Assembly: GCA_018889975.1 (NCBI GenBank)
Contig: CP076546.1
Location: 992,001 to 1,056,000, forward strand
Source of the DNA: Bacillus sp. NP157
GTDB taxonomy: Bacteria; Pseudomonadota; Gammaproteobacteria; Xanthomonadales; Rhodanobacteraceae
Reading direction: 5' to 3'
DNA length: 64,000 nucleotides
Shown here: one piece after another, positions 9,601-17,097 of the stretch
Layout: each line of letters begins with the position of its first letter
Position numbering within the stretch: position 1 is the stretch's first letter
Notes under the pieces: model-generated
Seen by the model: the letters and a program-made list of their open reading frames with translations, nothing else
Told to the model about the DNA's origin: nothing
Database searches by the model: none
Position numbers and translations under genes: made by a program

Positions 9601-11200
9601 CGAACCCGCGTGGGAGCTCAGTCTCGCCTCGCCGTTCCAGCGCATCGCAGCAAGTCCGAAGGAAGAGGGGATTTTCGAACTCGGACGAGAGATTCGGCGC
9701 TGCCATGCGTACGATCCCGCGCTGGTCGAGATAAAGCTGTGCAGCTTCCGCAGCTCGCCCGGCAAAGCCCGGATGAGAGAGTCGCGGCAGTACGCTCTCA
9801 TCGATATCGGCGACAATGTAAGGCAGGAAGGTCGTGCGGCAGGACAGGACCACCGCCACATGCTGGAACCGGTCCGCAGTTGCCAGAAAAGCGGTCAGAC
9901 GCTCCTTCCAGATCGCGATCCCCCCGCGCTCATTGATCGCATCGATAATGATCAGTGCGCGTGTACCCGCAGCTTCACCCGCAGCATCAAGAGCGCCAAG
10001 AAGCTCGTCCGGTCTGACATTGGTCAGCCCGAGCTGATCGCCGACCTGAGGCCAAATTTCGCCATCGACAAAGCTCCCGCCGAGCACCATTACCGCCGGA
10101 TAGTTATGAGTAATATGGTGCTTCGCCACATCCGCCAGCAGGTGCGACTTTCCTATACCTGCCTCGCCCGTCACGAGCAGGCGATGCGCATTCGCTAGCC
10201 GCGCCTCGTGGCGGCTTACCGAGTCGGAGACGGCGTGAAGCGCCTCGTAGAGCTGATTTACGTAGTAATGCCCGCGTTGGATGGATTCTCGGTCACCTGA
10301 ACTCTCGCTGCGCAAACTCCAGACCTCAGCTGCACAGTTCTCCAAAATCGTGCTGGCTTGATCGATTGTCCGCAACCACCGGTCGAACGGTATGATATCG
10401 GCCGGGCCCATCGCGCTCGTCCGGATGTCGCGACTGATCGCGCGAAAAGCGGCATCGAGCCCAGAGGCGGAACCATTCGAAAGCAATTTAGCGATAGCGC
10501 CGGCGCCGCGGTGCCGGGCCGCATCTACATCGTCGGCGAGCGCGCAGAGGCCCTCGACAAAGGTAGGATCGCGCGCGATTGCGAGCAGCCCGCGCCGAAC
10601 CGGTAGCTCGATATTGAGTTCTGGAGTATATCGCTTACCGAGCGCGGCGCGGGTGATTCCGAAACGAGTCTGAAACCAGTCTGGCGTAAAATGTAGCAGA
10701 TCGAACCAGTAGCGGCGCCGACCGGCATGGCGTGCATCGGTGCGCGTCAGGCGCTCGATCAGCTGGGTCTCATCCCATAGCTCGATAGTGATGATGCGCG
10801 GAAAGATGGCCCCGGCGCGCGCCGCTACCCAATCGTTCCAGCGATCTTTTTGCGACTTGCGGTTTGCCGCCCGCCCATCCGGAAGGTTGAACGGCATGCT
10901 GACGATGAAGCGTGAAAGACCAGGATGATGGAGAGCCGCGCGATCGAACGACTCTCTCAGCTGCGATCCTTCGTCGCTTCCAAATTCGAAGAAATATTTT
11001 GCCTGCCAGCCAGTTTCCGAGCCATCGGCCTCTGTACGGTAGCATTCTAGTCCCGCATCGGCGCCTTCCCCCTTGCGGTAGAAGGCGAGGCCAGGAAGCG
11101 TCTCTAACGCTGCCAATTGACAGGTCAGCTCTTCGAAGCCGCTATGCTGGCTCCCGTGATGTGGTCGAATTGTACGGAAGTCTATCGTGGGTGATGGCAT
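6662..11200 (-). CDS. Nuclease-STAND NTPase, Avs-like antiviral protein
   Basis: This 1512-aa protein has three parts. Residues 1-150 resemble a PD-(D/E)xK/Mrr-like nuclease: FEELTCQLA helix (22-30), acidic GLECY (50-54), then the Q-x-K core GWQAKYF (64-70). Residues ~310-530 are a STAND/NACHT-like NTPase with Walker A GEAGIGKSH (345-353), Walker B ALIIIDAINE (415-424) and sensor-like VVLSCRTTF (450-458). The remaining ~950 residues are largely helical-looking with a beta-richer end (LEYWGIYRFDG near the C-terminus) and match the place of the target-sensing region in Avs proteins. Known Avs proteins bind a phage protein, oligomerise and activate the N-terminal effector. It is the last gene of a leftward three-gene cassette, 53 bp after its neighbour. 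I cannot assign it to a numbered Avs type. Confidence 0.8.
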   Translation of the reverse strand: MPSPTIDFRTIRPHHGSQHSGFEELTCQLAALETLPGLAFYRKGEGADAGLECYRTEADGSETGWQAKYFFEFGSDEGSQLRESFDRAALHHPGLSRFIVSMPFNLPDGRAANRKSQKDRWNDWVAARAGAIFPRIITIELWDETQLIERLTRTDARHAGRRRYWFDLLHFTPDWFQTRFGITRAALGKRYTPELNIELPVRRGLLAIARDPTFVEGLCALADDVDAARHRGAGAIAKLLSNGSASGLDAAFRAISRDIRTSAMGPADIIPFDRWLRTIDQASTILENCAAEVWSLRSESSGDRESIQRGHYYVNQLYEALHAVSDSVSRHEARLANAHRLLVTGEAGIGKSHLLADVAKHHITHNYPAVMVLGGSFVDGEIWPQVGDQLGLTNVRPDELLGALDAAGEAAGTRALIIIDAINERGGIAIWKERLTAFLATADRFQHVAVVLSCRTTFLPYIVADIDESVLPRLSHPGFAGRAAEAAQLYLDQRGIVRMAAPNLSSEFENPLFLRTCCDALERRGETELPRGFAGVSGVFDFYFGAVSEAVTARMQLFPRMGIVERALKAITSAMVTARSGYLPIDDAVALFEGLHASSNHTEQSLFFQLENEGVLTVEPVVEGHMTTEMVRFTFERLSDHRIAQALLESEITGADPALAFAPGGALRDYVTGQDAYRYAGIAEAFAVQLPERYGTELLDLIDDECAAYDHLPGFRASLLWRRQDAFNARTVELLEENADHLKGDLWLDTMIAVATEPANAFNADHLDGWLRPMTLPERDELWSVRATYHAQDEGNAIDTLIQWVLVNGLKPIEEARARLAGITLAWLTTLSHRAVRDLATKALAVLLVRRRELARELINEFGGLNDPYVIDRVLAASYGAATRSDSDEGLAALAEAAYAAIFADDPIPPHALVRDHARGIIEFAAHRGVLPASVSLDRARPPYPAGAPIEFIDDVTLAGYVQTYQGGSSYSDDIIGSAVEDGDFARYEIDPLANRFLKLPREEVGRSNETRYDEWHARAIVRNKEREDALGELISLSSRLNAMPHDFNLHHDDWRNPSGTNASCNDGPTRDEVKAERDAAASAFRLLLDEAERRDFEIYAEGWIERAMSDSGAPPHHPNICHDMARRWVGWRAHDLGWTPERFALLERNMRGRDRGDHLIERVGKKYQWIAFHELTGRLSDLYAVDGSYRDEPQPYRGPWQVDTREMDPTILVTRTEALDSSKQPPTWWSPHAPRWREDPPQARIAWMRDESRDIPDALAQLDVTDPHGRRWLMLDLSAGRNQSVIEEGENVMLRMTWHKIHSLLVPSGDADRLIRLLRRCERDRDHLPEIDLPWRAYLGEYRWHPAYDDIRDEWEIGRSKIEAFATVADRYVERSGHNYAVVESFNLTIPGPRLMLGLDLRLAEGLSLSYCDAGGHVLFKDPSADTPGHSAAVVDRAALAAFLAREDMELIWVLTGEKSAHGGRPHRSGWGGQLEYWGIYRFDGTAISGELQFQHKEPDSQQLAEFLAHR

Positions 11201-11253
11201 CGTTTCTATCTTCGAATAGGTTAGCGCTTTGGTTCTGCGGATGGCCGTAGGAA

Positions 11254-11829
11254 TTAGCCGTCTGGCAGCGTAGCGACCTGTTTGCGCAGGGCTGAGGGTA
11301 CTCCGAAATTGTCCTTCATCTCGTCGACGAAACTGCCGGCGGCTTCACGAGTACTCTCTCTACGTTTGCCTCTCAAGATTGCCCGGCGAATGGATTCAGG
11401 CGTTGCTTCATCGTTCCCGAATCTGATGAGAACCTGGTCGTTGTAAGCCACGACCCGTCCCTCGAACTCAGCCTGGAGTGACTCAACCTCGCTCGGAATG
11501 GCGAAGGCGTGAGGTACGACCAGCGTCAGGCGATTGTCCCAGGCAAGCGTTGCGGCAAGCCTCGTCGCAACCGCCGCGCCGACGACCATGGCTCCCGTCA
11601 TTACGGTCACGTCACCGTCAGCTCCCTGCAAGGTAGGGGTGTCCGCAAGTGCATGGCTGAGTTCCTGCTCGACGGGCGGCTGGACAGAGCGATGCACGAT
11701 GAGTTCGACAGCCGCGAAATCAGCGGACGGCGACAGCGCATACCCAAGCTGGCGTCGAGCAAGATCCTCCATGATCATGTCGACTATGGAATCTCGCTGG
11801 GACGCACTTGGGTGCAGGACTTGAATCAA
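11254..11829 (-). CDS. Unknown 191-aa protein, middle gene of the nuclease-STAND cassette
   Basis: I do not recognise this family. It is a soluble-looking protein with a hydrophobic Ala/Gly/Val-rich core (GAMVVGAAVATRLAATLAW, about residues 78-96), a beta-rich segment (RLTLVVPHAFAIPSEV) and a charged C-terminal region rich in Arg/Lys/Glu (RRAILRGKRRESTREAAG). No signal peptide and no catalytic motif is evident. Its start overlaps the upstream gene's stop by four bases (ATGA), and the nuclease-STAND gene begins 53 bp downstream on the same strand, so the three are probably one operon. By position it could be a regulator, chaperone or sensor partner of the STAND protein, or a separate toxin/antitoxin element; nothing in the sequence decides. 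Confidence 0.7.
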   Translation of the reverse strand: MIQVLHPSASQRDSIVDMIMEDLARRQLGYALSPSADFAAVELIVHRSVQPPVEQELSHALADTPTLQGADGDVTVMTGAMVVGAAVATRLAATLAWDNRLTLVVPHAFAIPSEVESLQAEFEGRVVAYNDQVLIRFGNDEATPESIRRAILRGKRRESTREAAGSFVDEMKDNFGVPSALRKQVATLPDG

Positions 11830-12287
11830 CGCGCGTCCACTCGCTCCAGCGTAAAAACAAACCGCTCGAAGTCGGGCTCAGGCCCCGTATCCGTACAGTG
11901 ATGCCGGAGCCCGCCAGGAATCTTTTCGATTCGCATCCCACTCATCCGAAGCTGCGACCGACGCCTGCCGTCTACCTCCCACACGTTGTACAGGTGTAGG
12001 AGTCCGTCAGAACTCTCGCAGGAGAGAGTGACGTCATGCGGTGCGTCGTGAAAGATGAGCGTCTGCTGAGTTGATCTTTTGTCACCCACTTCGACCGCGA
12101 CATTTGCACACAGCCAGATGCCCTGCGGACGCAGTGGGGTCACCTTCTCGATCCTCAGGCGGAACGACGCACGCTGACCCATCTCGATGACATGCCAAAG
12201 AACAACGTCCGCTTGCCCCAATTCTGCGAAATAGGGGCTCGGTGCCGACGAGGTAGGGAAGAGGGAAGTATCAGAGGTCATTGGCAC
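11826..12287 (-). CDS. Unknown 153-aa protein, first gene of the nuclease-STAND cassette
   Basis: I do not recognise this family. After a Ser/Pro-rich N-terminus of about 20 residues the protein is beta-rich, with distinctive stretches LLHLYNVWEVDGRRRSQ and SGMRIEKIPGGLRHHC followed by EPDFERFVFTLERVD at the C-terminus. The Trp/His/Cys pattern suggests a compact conserved fold rather than a random frame. There is no signal peptide or membrane segment. It opens the leftward cassette and overlaps the next gene by four bases, which argues for stoichiometric co-expression with it. Confidence 0.7.
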   Translation of the reverse strand: MPMTSDTSLFPTSSAPSPYFAELGQADVVLWHVIEMGQRASFRLRIEKVTPLRPQGIWLCANVAVEVGDKRSTQQTLIFHDAPHDVTLSCESSDGLLHLYNVWEVDGRRRSQLRMSGMRIEKIPGGLRHHCTDTGPEPDFERFVFTLERVDAR

Positions 12288-12353
12288 TCCCGGGCGTGTA
12301 CGGCGGAGTGTACCCGGCAGCGGACGCCCCTTGGTATGAAGGCGATGGGACCT

Positions 12354-12381
12354 TTGACACGACCTCGCGACCCGCTACGAT
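12354..12381 (+). promoter_or_regulatory. Sigma-70-like promoter for the TonB-domain lipoprotein gene
   Basis: A consensus -35 box TTGACA (12354-12359) is separated by 16 bases from a -10-like TACGAT (12376-12381). It ends 48 bp before the ATG at 12430. It lies between divergent transcripts, just outside the defence island, and faces rightward. Confidence 0.6.
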
Positions 12382-12429
12382 CCCGCAAAGCCGCCAGGTA
12401 CACACCGAGCGCTCTCCAGGGACAGGACG

Positions 12430-13320
12430 ATGAACCAACGCAGCCTTCGACGGATCGGCATGGCATGGATGGCCGCCTTCGGCCTCCTGGCCGGGTGCTC
12501 CGGCCATCCCGACGGCACTCCTGAAAGATCAGGCAAAGACACGGCAGATCGCGAAGCGCTCAAACGCGCGGTGATTACCCGCATCGCCAACGACCATCTC
12601 TTCATCCCAGCGGACATCACCGCGTCGTCGGCCGACGTGACCGACCTCGGGCCGCAGGGTGGGTACACATCGGCAGCCTACCGCGTCACGGGCACCTTCA
12701 GCGTCGACTCGACCACGCCGTCAACGATCGCCGAGGCAGCCACACAGCGCGTCGAAGCCCACCAATGCCTCGTTACCCCCGATCACTGCCAGCACACCCA
12801 CTTCCACCACACGGCGCGTTTCGACGTCACCGCACGGCGGGTAAATGCCCCCGACGGGTCGGTGAAGCTGACAGTCGACGGTCCAGTGTTCATCGACGAG
12901 AAATCGGGTGAAGGGCAGGCGGCCGACACCCCGCCACGCCCTCGTAGGGTCAACACGGCGGTCTCCACCGCCGATGCCCATCCCCTCGTCCCTGCGGCCC
13001 CCGTGGTGCAGGCCGCGATCGTCGACCGGCCCGTGCCCCCTTATCCGCCCCAGGCCATCCGCCAGCACCACACCGGCACCGTGACCTTAGCGATCACCAT
13101 CGATGCGAATGGCCAGATCGTCAACGTCGATGTCGTCCAAAGCAGCGGCTTTCGCGAACTCGACCACGCCGCGCAAATGGGCGTGATGCACTGGACCTTC
13201 CGGGCAGCCACGCAGGGTGGTATCGGGGTGGGATCCATCCTGCGAGTGCCGGTGACCTTTGATCTCGGTGGCTTGCCTTCCGCGCCCGCGGCAAGTACCG
13301 CGGCCGAGGACCGGCCCTAA
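12430..13320 (+). CDS. TonB C-terminal domain lipoprotein
   Basis: This 296-aa protein begins with a basic n-region and hydrophobic stretch ending in the lipobox LLAGC (Cys23), so it is probably a lipoprotein. The middle (40-190) is unrecognised and contains a Cys/His cluster (HQCLVTPDHCQHTHFHH) that could bind metal or form disulfides. The last ~95 residues fit the TonB C-terminal fold: VPPYPPQAIRQHHTGTVTL, then a beta strand with DANGQIVNVDVVQSSG, LDHAAQ and a terminal VPVTFDL. It lacks the N-terminal transmembrane anchor and Pro-rich spacer of true TonB, so it is likely a TonB-domain accessory protein rather than the main energy transducer. A TTGACA/TACGAT promoter lies 49 bp upstream. Confidence 0.8.
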   Translation: MNQRSLRRIGMAWMAAFGLLAGCSGHPDGTPERSGKDTADREALKRAVITRIANDHLFIPADITASSADVTDLGPQGGYTSAAYRVTGTFSVDSTTPSTIAEAATQRVEAHQCLVTPDHCQHTHFHHTARFDVTARRVNAPDGSVKLTVDGPVFIDEKSGEGQAADTPPRPRRVNTAVSTADAHPLVPAAPVVQAAIVDRPVPPYPPQAIRQHHTGTVTLAITIDANGQIVNVDVVQSSGFRELDHAAQMGVMHWTFRAATQGGIGVGSILRVPVTFDLGGLPSAPAASTAAEDRP

Positions 13321-13376
13321 CCGGAATACGCCGATGCGGTCCGCAAGGAGAGCGTCGAACCACTCAAGGAAGAAAA

Positions 13377-13781
13377 ATGAGCTACAAGACAATCTCTCTG
13401 CTGGTCATCGCCTTGCTGCTGCTCGGCCTGGGCTACGTAACCGAAAAATGGCTGGATATGTCCGTGTCCTACGGCTACACCTCAGCGGAAGAGAAAGATC
13501 TCTTGGCCGAAAACAAGCGGTTCAGACGGATGTTGCTCACTGCACTTAGCGGTCAGGAGAAGGGGCGTTTAGTCTCGCTCTTGAACGAGGATGCCAGGGC
13601 GCATCCCGAAGAACACAGCGTCATCAAGGACGAGGGACGTTTGGTGTTCTACGACGACCAGGACTTCCGATTCAGCGAGAAGGGCCTGCTGGAAGGCATC
13701 GGGCGAGGCGTAGGCGTCCCGTCACCCAGCGCTTGCGGCGGCCCCGAGGCGCCGAAGAACGCGCCCTGCCTGGCGCCTTAG
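13377..13781 (+). CDS. Small membrane-anchored protein, Imm58-like putative immunity protein (copy 1)
   Basis: This 134-aa protein has one N-terminal transmembrane segment (residues 5-25, ISLLVIALLLLGLGYVTEKW), a helical middle and a C-terminal region with FRFSEKGLLEGIG and a short Cys-containing tail (SACGG..APCLAP). It is a close paralogue of the protein at 34339-34743, with the same length and many identical blocks (QFRR/RFRR, VSLLN, IKDEGR, GVGVP). The arrangement resembles Imm58-type immunity proteins, which is a tentative comparison from memory. The start is preceded by AGGAAGAAAA. No toxin gene is adjacent, so it may be an orphan immunity gene guarding against toxins of competitors. 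Confidence 0.7.
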   Translation: MSYKTISLLVIALLLLGLGYVTEKWLDMSVSYGYTSAEEKDLLAENKRFRRMLLTALSGQEKGRLVSLLNEDARAHPEEHSVIKDEGRLVFYDDQDFRFSEKGLLEGIGRGVGVPSPSACGGPEAPKNAPCLAP

Positions 13782-13807
13782 TCGAGCGTTCAGTGACGGC
13801 CCCCGGG

Positions 13808-13838
13808 CCAGGCACGCCGGCGTGGACGTGGCGCCTGG
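13808..13838. terminator. Hairpin between convergent genes, possible terminator
   Basis: CCAGGC (13808-13813) and GCCTGG (13833-13838) can pair, enclosing a perfect 12-bp palindrome CACGCCGGCGTG (13813-13824). It sits between two convergent genes. There is only a short pyrimidine-rich run (TTCCTTCTCTT) after it, so termination is uncertain. Confidence 0.3.
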
Positions 13839-13923
13839 TTCCTTCTCTTGCGTAAGGGGCGTCCAGGGTGCGGCGGCGTAGACCGTTACGGTGTACCTAT
13901 CCTTGTCCATGTGCGTTTCTCCA

Positions 13924-14490
13924 TTATTCGCCGGTGTTGTAATAGTCGTCTACGCGTACCGTGGTGGCGACACCCTTGAAAGCGGGCATCGGCTCGATCG
14001 TCGAGATCTCGGCGATGTAATGACCATCGCGCGTGGCGTAGAAACCACAGGCCGAGAGATTCGACTGGTCATCGGCCCCTGCGTAGAGATGGAGGCGGCA
14101 CACGGACGGGTCAGCGCGCGGGCGTGGCTTATCCGTGTTCCCGGCGATGATCGTTTCAGTGTCTTCGGTCTCGATCGGCACATGGGTACCGTGGTCGTCG
14201 TAGACGATGCGGACACGGAGGAGCCGGGCATGGAGTCGGACGTCGTCCACGGCCGGGAAGTCCGGCGCATGGGGCACATCCACACCGATCATAAGATGCC
14301 GCTTGGCATCCACATGGCCACTACGGACGTCGAACGGGATAGTGATGCTGTTGCCCGAGGCATCGAGCGCAAACGGGACTGCCACGGGAAACGTACCCTG
14401 CGCGCTGCGAGATTCAGACGTGGCATGGGCTCCCGCTCCGATGCTTATGGCACAGGCGAACAGCAGGCCAATAGCGGCTCTGTTACGCAT
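13924..14490 (-). CDS. Secreted hypothetical protein, possibly DUF5625-like
   Basis: This 188-aa protein has a signal peptide (MRNRAAIGLLFACAISIGAGAHA) and no membrane anchor, so it should be periplasmic. The mature part is beta-rich: FPVAVPFALDASGNSITIPF near the start and an alternation of strands through RIVYDDHG and RLHLYAGADD. It has two cysteines (in VCRLH and SACGF) that could form one disulfide. The 'PVAVPF..' opening and beta sandwich-like pattern recall DUF5625-type proteins found near secretion-system effectors, but this is weak. It lies between the putative immunity gene and a secreted hydrolase and has its own likely promoter. Confidence 0.6.
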   Translation of the reverse strand: MRNRAAIGLLFACAISIGAGAHATSESRSAQGTFPVAVPFALDASGNSITIPFDVRSGHVDAKRHLMIGVDVPHAPDFPAVDDVRLHARLLRVRIVYDDHGTHVPIETEDTETIIAGNTDKPRPRADPSVCRLHLYAGADDQSNLSACGFYATRDGHYIAEISTIEPMPAFKGVATTVRVDDYYNTGE

Positions 14491-14585
14491 TTTCGGCGAC
14501 CTCTATCCTGTGATACTGAGTGGATACTCGCATACCTGACCGACGGGAACTCGGGTTCGACGAGGTGGCCGTTGACACTCGAACC

Positions 14586-14619
14586 AACAAAACGCCGGAC
14601 AGAGCATCTCCGCCCGGCG
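14586..14619 (-). terminator. Rho-independent terminator downstream of the secreted hydrolase
   Basis: On the minus strand a 12-bp stem (plus-strand arms 14593-14604 and 14608-14619, two G-T wobbles) closes a 3-base loop and is followed by TTTTGTT. It begins 28 bp after the stop of the 14647-15417 gene. It is the clearest terminator seen in the window. Confidence 0.75.
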
Positions 14620-14646
14620 CCAGTCCCATCGCGAAACGAATGAACC

Positions 14647-15417
14647 TTACTTCCCCGCAGCAGCCTCGATAATCGAAGCCACCTCGCCCGGATGACTGAT
14701 CATCACCGCGTGTGACCCACCGGGCACAACCACCGTCTTCTTGGCCCCCGCGCGTTCCGCCATGAAAGCCAGCGTCTTCGGCGGAATCATCTTGTCGGCG
14801 TCGCCGTAGATGTGCCAGGAGGGGATGTGCTTCCACGCCGGCGCGGACGCCGGTTCACCGAAGGCCGCGTCCTTGATCGGGCGCTGGTTCACGGCCATGA
14901 AGGTCGCTTCGTTGTTCGGCACGTCCGCCGCGAACTGCACCGGAAACTTCGCCTGGTCGATATAGAGATCATTGCCGCCATCGGCGAGCGGCACCGGCTG
15001 CGCCAGCGTGGGCCCAACGGTGCTCCCCGGGAACTTCGCGGTCAGCGCGGCGGCGCTCTCGCCTTCATCGGGCGAGAAGGCAGAGACGTAGACGAGGCTG
15101 GTGACATTCGGCTGGCCTTCGGCCGCTTCGGTGATCACCGCACCGCCGTAGGAGTGGCCAACCAGGACGACCGGGCCCTTGATGCTCTTGACGAGGCTGC
15201 TGACCGCCGCGGCATCGGTCTTGACGCTGCGCAGCGGGTTGGCGGCCGCGATGACGTGGTAGCCGTCCTTGTGCAGCCTGGCGGTCACGCCATCCCAGCC
15301 GCTGGCATCAGCGAAGGCACCGTGCACGAGCACGATGGTGGGACGTTCGGCAGCGCTGGCGGCGCCGGAGAAGCTGACCGCAGTGGCCAGCACGGTGCTA
15401 AGTAGCGAACGAATCAT
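14647..15417 (-). CDS. Secreted alpha/beta hydrolase
   Basis: This 256-aa protein has a signal peptide (first ~22 residues, ending SGAASA) and an alpha/beta-hydrolase fold typical of the small esterase-like group: PTIVLVHGAFADASGW (oxyanion-hole region), nucleophile elbow GHSYGG, and a C-terminal GGSHAVMISHP carrying the likely catalytic histidine. It should act in the periplasm on an ester or related small molecule; the substrate is unknown. It is a clear paralogue of the hydrolase at 61302-62081. The ribosome binding site AAGGACCACC precedes the ATG, and a strong terminator follows the stop. It is monocistronic. Confidence 0.85.
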   Translation of the reverse strand: MIRSLLSTVLATAVSFSGAASAAERPTIVLVHGAFADASGWDGVTARLHKDGYHVIAAANPLRSVKTDAAAVSSLVKSIKGPVVLVGHSYGGAVITEAAEGQPNVTSLVYVSAFSPDEGESAAALTAKFPGSTVGPTLAQPVPLADGGNDLYIDQAKFPVQFAADVPNNEATFMAVNQRPIKDAAFGEPASAPAWKHIPSWHIYGDADKMIPPKTLAFMAERAGAKKTVVVPGGSHAVMISHPGEVASIIEAAAGK

Positions 15418-15641
15418 GGTGGGTCCTTGGAGGGTTCATTGCACGGCACGCGTCGCGGCTGCGCCGCGTGGACACCGTGAGCTTGCGGGCGAAGGAGGCG
15501 CCACGCTTGTCACCTTTCGCGTCACGTGCGCAAACCGGCAGCGCCGTCAGTCGCCTGCCGGAAACAGTCATCACCGGCTGAAACGGACAAGCATGCGTGC
15601 CGGCCGCGGGGGACCTTGTCCTGGACAACGGAGGACGAACC

Positions 15642-16283
15642 ATGGCACTGACAGTAAACGGCATCTCCATCCCCGACAGCCAGCTGGCACGGGAAATCAC
15701 CGAGCTCGTGCGCGACGAAAGCACCGAGCTTCTCTTCAACCACTCCTCGCGCGTGTATTACTTCGGCGCACTGCAGGGCAAGCGCCAGGGCCTGAAGTTC
15801 GACCCCGAGCTCCTGTACGCCGGCGCGATGTTCCACGACATGGGCCTGCTCAAGGCCCACAGCTCCGACAACGAGCGTTTCGAGGTGGACGGAGCCAATG
15901 TGGCCCGCGACTTCCTCAAACGACACGGCATCGCCCAGACCGACATCGACCTCGTCTGGACCGGCCTCGCATTGCACACGACGCCCGGCATCCCGGTCCA
16001 CATGCACCCGATCGTCGCGCTGGTGACGGCCGGCGTGGAAATGGACGTCCTCGGCCTGACGTACGACGAGTTCGCCGACACCGAGCGGGATCCCGTCGTC
16101 CACGCCTATCCGCGGACGCCCCGTTTCAAGGAAGACATCATCCAGGCGTTCTACGACGGCATCAGACACAAGCCACAGACCACCTTCGGGAACGTCAAGG
16201 CCGACGTCCTTGCCGACAAGGACCCGACCTTCGTCCGCGGAAACTTCTGCCAGGTAATCCGTCACTCGCATTGGCCCGCCTGA
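15642..16283 (+). CDS. HD-domain protein, putative phosphohydrolase
   Basis: This 213-aa cytoplasmic protein has the HD signature LYAGAMFHDMGLL (H-D pair), an upstream histidine (FNHSSRVYYFGAL) and a later HMHP, the usual order of HD metal ligands. Such proteins often act on nucleotides or small phosphorylated or nitrile-like compounds; it resembles cyanamide-hydratase-type HD proteins in layout, but I cannot name a substrate. I chose the ATG at 15642 because an excellent GGAGGACGAACC site precedes it; a frame start at 15597 would add 15 residues. The SDR gene follows 15 bp downstream, suggesting a two-gene operon. Confidence 0.8.
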   Translation: MALTVNGISIPDSQLAREITELVRDESTELLFNHSSRVYYFGALQGKRQGLKFDPELLYAGAMFHDMGLLKAHSSDNERFEVDGANVARDFLKRHGIAQTDIDLVWTGLALHTTPGIPVHMHPIVALVTAGVEMDVLGLTYDEFADTERDPVVHAYPRTPRFKEDIIQAFYDGIRHKPQTTFGNVKADVLADKDPTFVRGNFCQVIRHSHWPA

Positions 16284-16298
16284 CGCCAGGGGGAGCAT

Positions 16299-17051
16299 AT
16301 GGACCTGACAGGCAACACCGTGCTCATCACCGGAGGCGGAACCGGCATCGGCGCCGGTCTCGCCTCGGCATTCCACCATCTGGGCAACAAGGTCATCGTG
16401 GCGGGTCGACGGGCAGGTCCCCTGGCGGCGATGGTGGATACGCATCCGGGGATGACCGCACTCGAGCTCGACGTCATGGATGCCGCGTCCGTGCATCGGG
16501 CTGCCATGGACGTCGTGCGCGATCATCCCTTGCTCAACGTGCTCATCCATAGCGCGGGCACGATCGTGGGCGACGATCCGGGCAGCCGGATGGATGAGGC
16601 CGCCATGGCGGCCGAAATGGAGACCAACTTCCTCGGTCCCGTTCGACTCACCTCGGCGTTGATGGCGCATCTGCGTCGGCAGCCCAGGGCACACCTCGTG
16701 TATGTCAGTGCGATCGCCGGCTTCACCCCCGTCGCGCTGTTCGCGGTCTACTCGGCCACCAAGGCAGCGCTGCACTCGTACGTGCTTTCCCAGCGCTTCG
16801 CCCTGAAAGACAGCCGGGTGACGGTCCAGGAAATCATCCCGCCATGGGTGGCGACCGGCTTCATCGGAACGACCGACCATGAGCTTGCCTTGCCGCTAGA
16901 GGCCTTCATCGCGCAGACCATGGCCGATCTTGCGACGGATGAACCGGAGTCGGTCGCGAAGGAGGGGAGCGCGTGCCGTAACAACCCGGGACGTCGCGAG
17001 CACGCCTACGTCGATCGCTTCAACACCTTCCTTCTGGGACAGTCGTTCTGA
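16299..17051 (+). CDS. SDR-family oxidoreductase
   Basis: This 250-aa protein is a short-chain dehydrogenase/reductase: NAD(P)-binding TGGGTGIG near residue 11, HSAG (equivalent of NNAG), catalytic Ser (YVSAIAGF) and YSATKAA carrying the Tyr-x3-Lys pair. It resembles DltE/oligosaccharide-type SDRs in length. The C-terminal ~25 residues are basic and end in FNTFLLGQSF. It follows the HD-domain gene after 15 bp with a CAGGGGGAGC ribosome binding site, so both are probably co-expressed. Confidence 0.85.
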   Translation: MDLTGNTVLITGGGTGIGAGLASAFHHLGNKVIVAGRRAGPLAAMVDTHPGMTALELDVMDAASVHRAAMDVVRDHPLLNVLIHSAGTIVGDDPGSRMDEAAMAAEMETNFLGPVRLTSALMAHLRRQPRAHLVYVSAIAGFTPVALFAVYSATKAALHSYVLSQRFALKDSRVTVQEIIPPWVATGFIGTTDHELALPLEAFIAQTMADLATDEPESVAKEGSACRNNPGRREHAYVDRFNTFLLGQSF

Positions 17052-17055
17052 CAAA

Positions 17056-17075
17056 GGCCCGTGGGCAGCCGGGCC
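17056..17075. terminator. GC hairpin between convergent SDR and catalase genes
   Basis: GGCCCG (17056-17061) and CGGGCC (17070-17075) form a 6-bp stem with an 8-base loop, located in the 46-bp gap between two convergent stop codons. No T-run follows on either side; it could be a weak bidirectional terminator. Confidence 0.35.
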
Positions 17076-17097
17076 CGTGCCAGACAGTTTCCGCACG

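Noticed and set aside
6662-11200. Calling the STAND protein a specific numbered Avs type
   Set aside because: Motifs support a nuclease-STAND protein but the C-terminal sensor, which defines types, cannot be classified by eye.
15522-16880. A 452-codon open frame antisense to the HD-domain and SDR genes
   Set aside because: Long antisense frames are expected in GC-rich DNA. The forward genes have clear domain motifs and good ribosome binding sites, while this frame is Arg/Gly/Val/His-rich with no motif.
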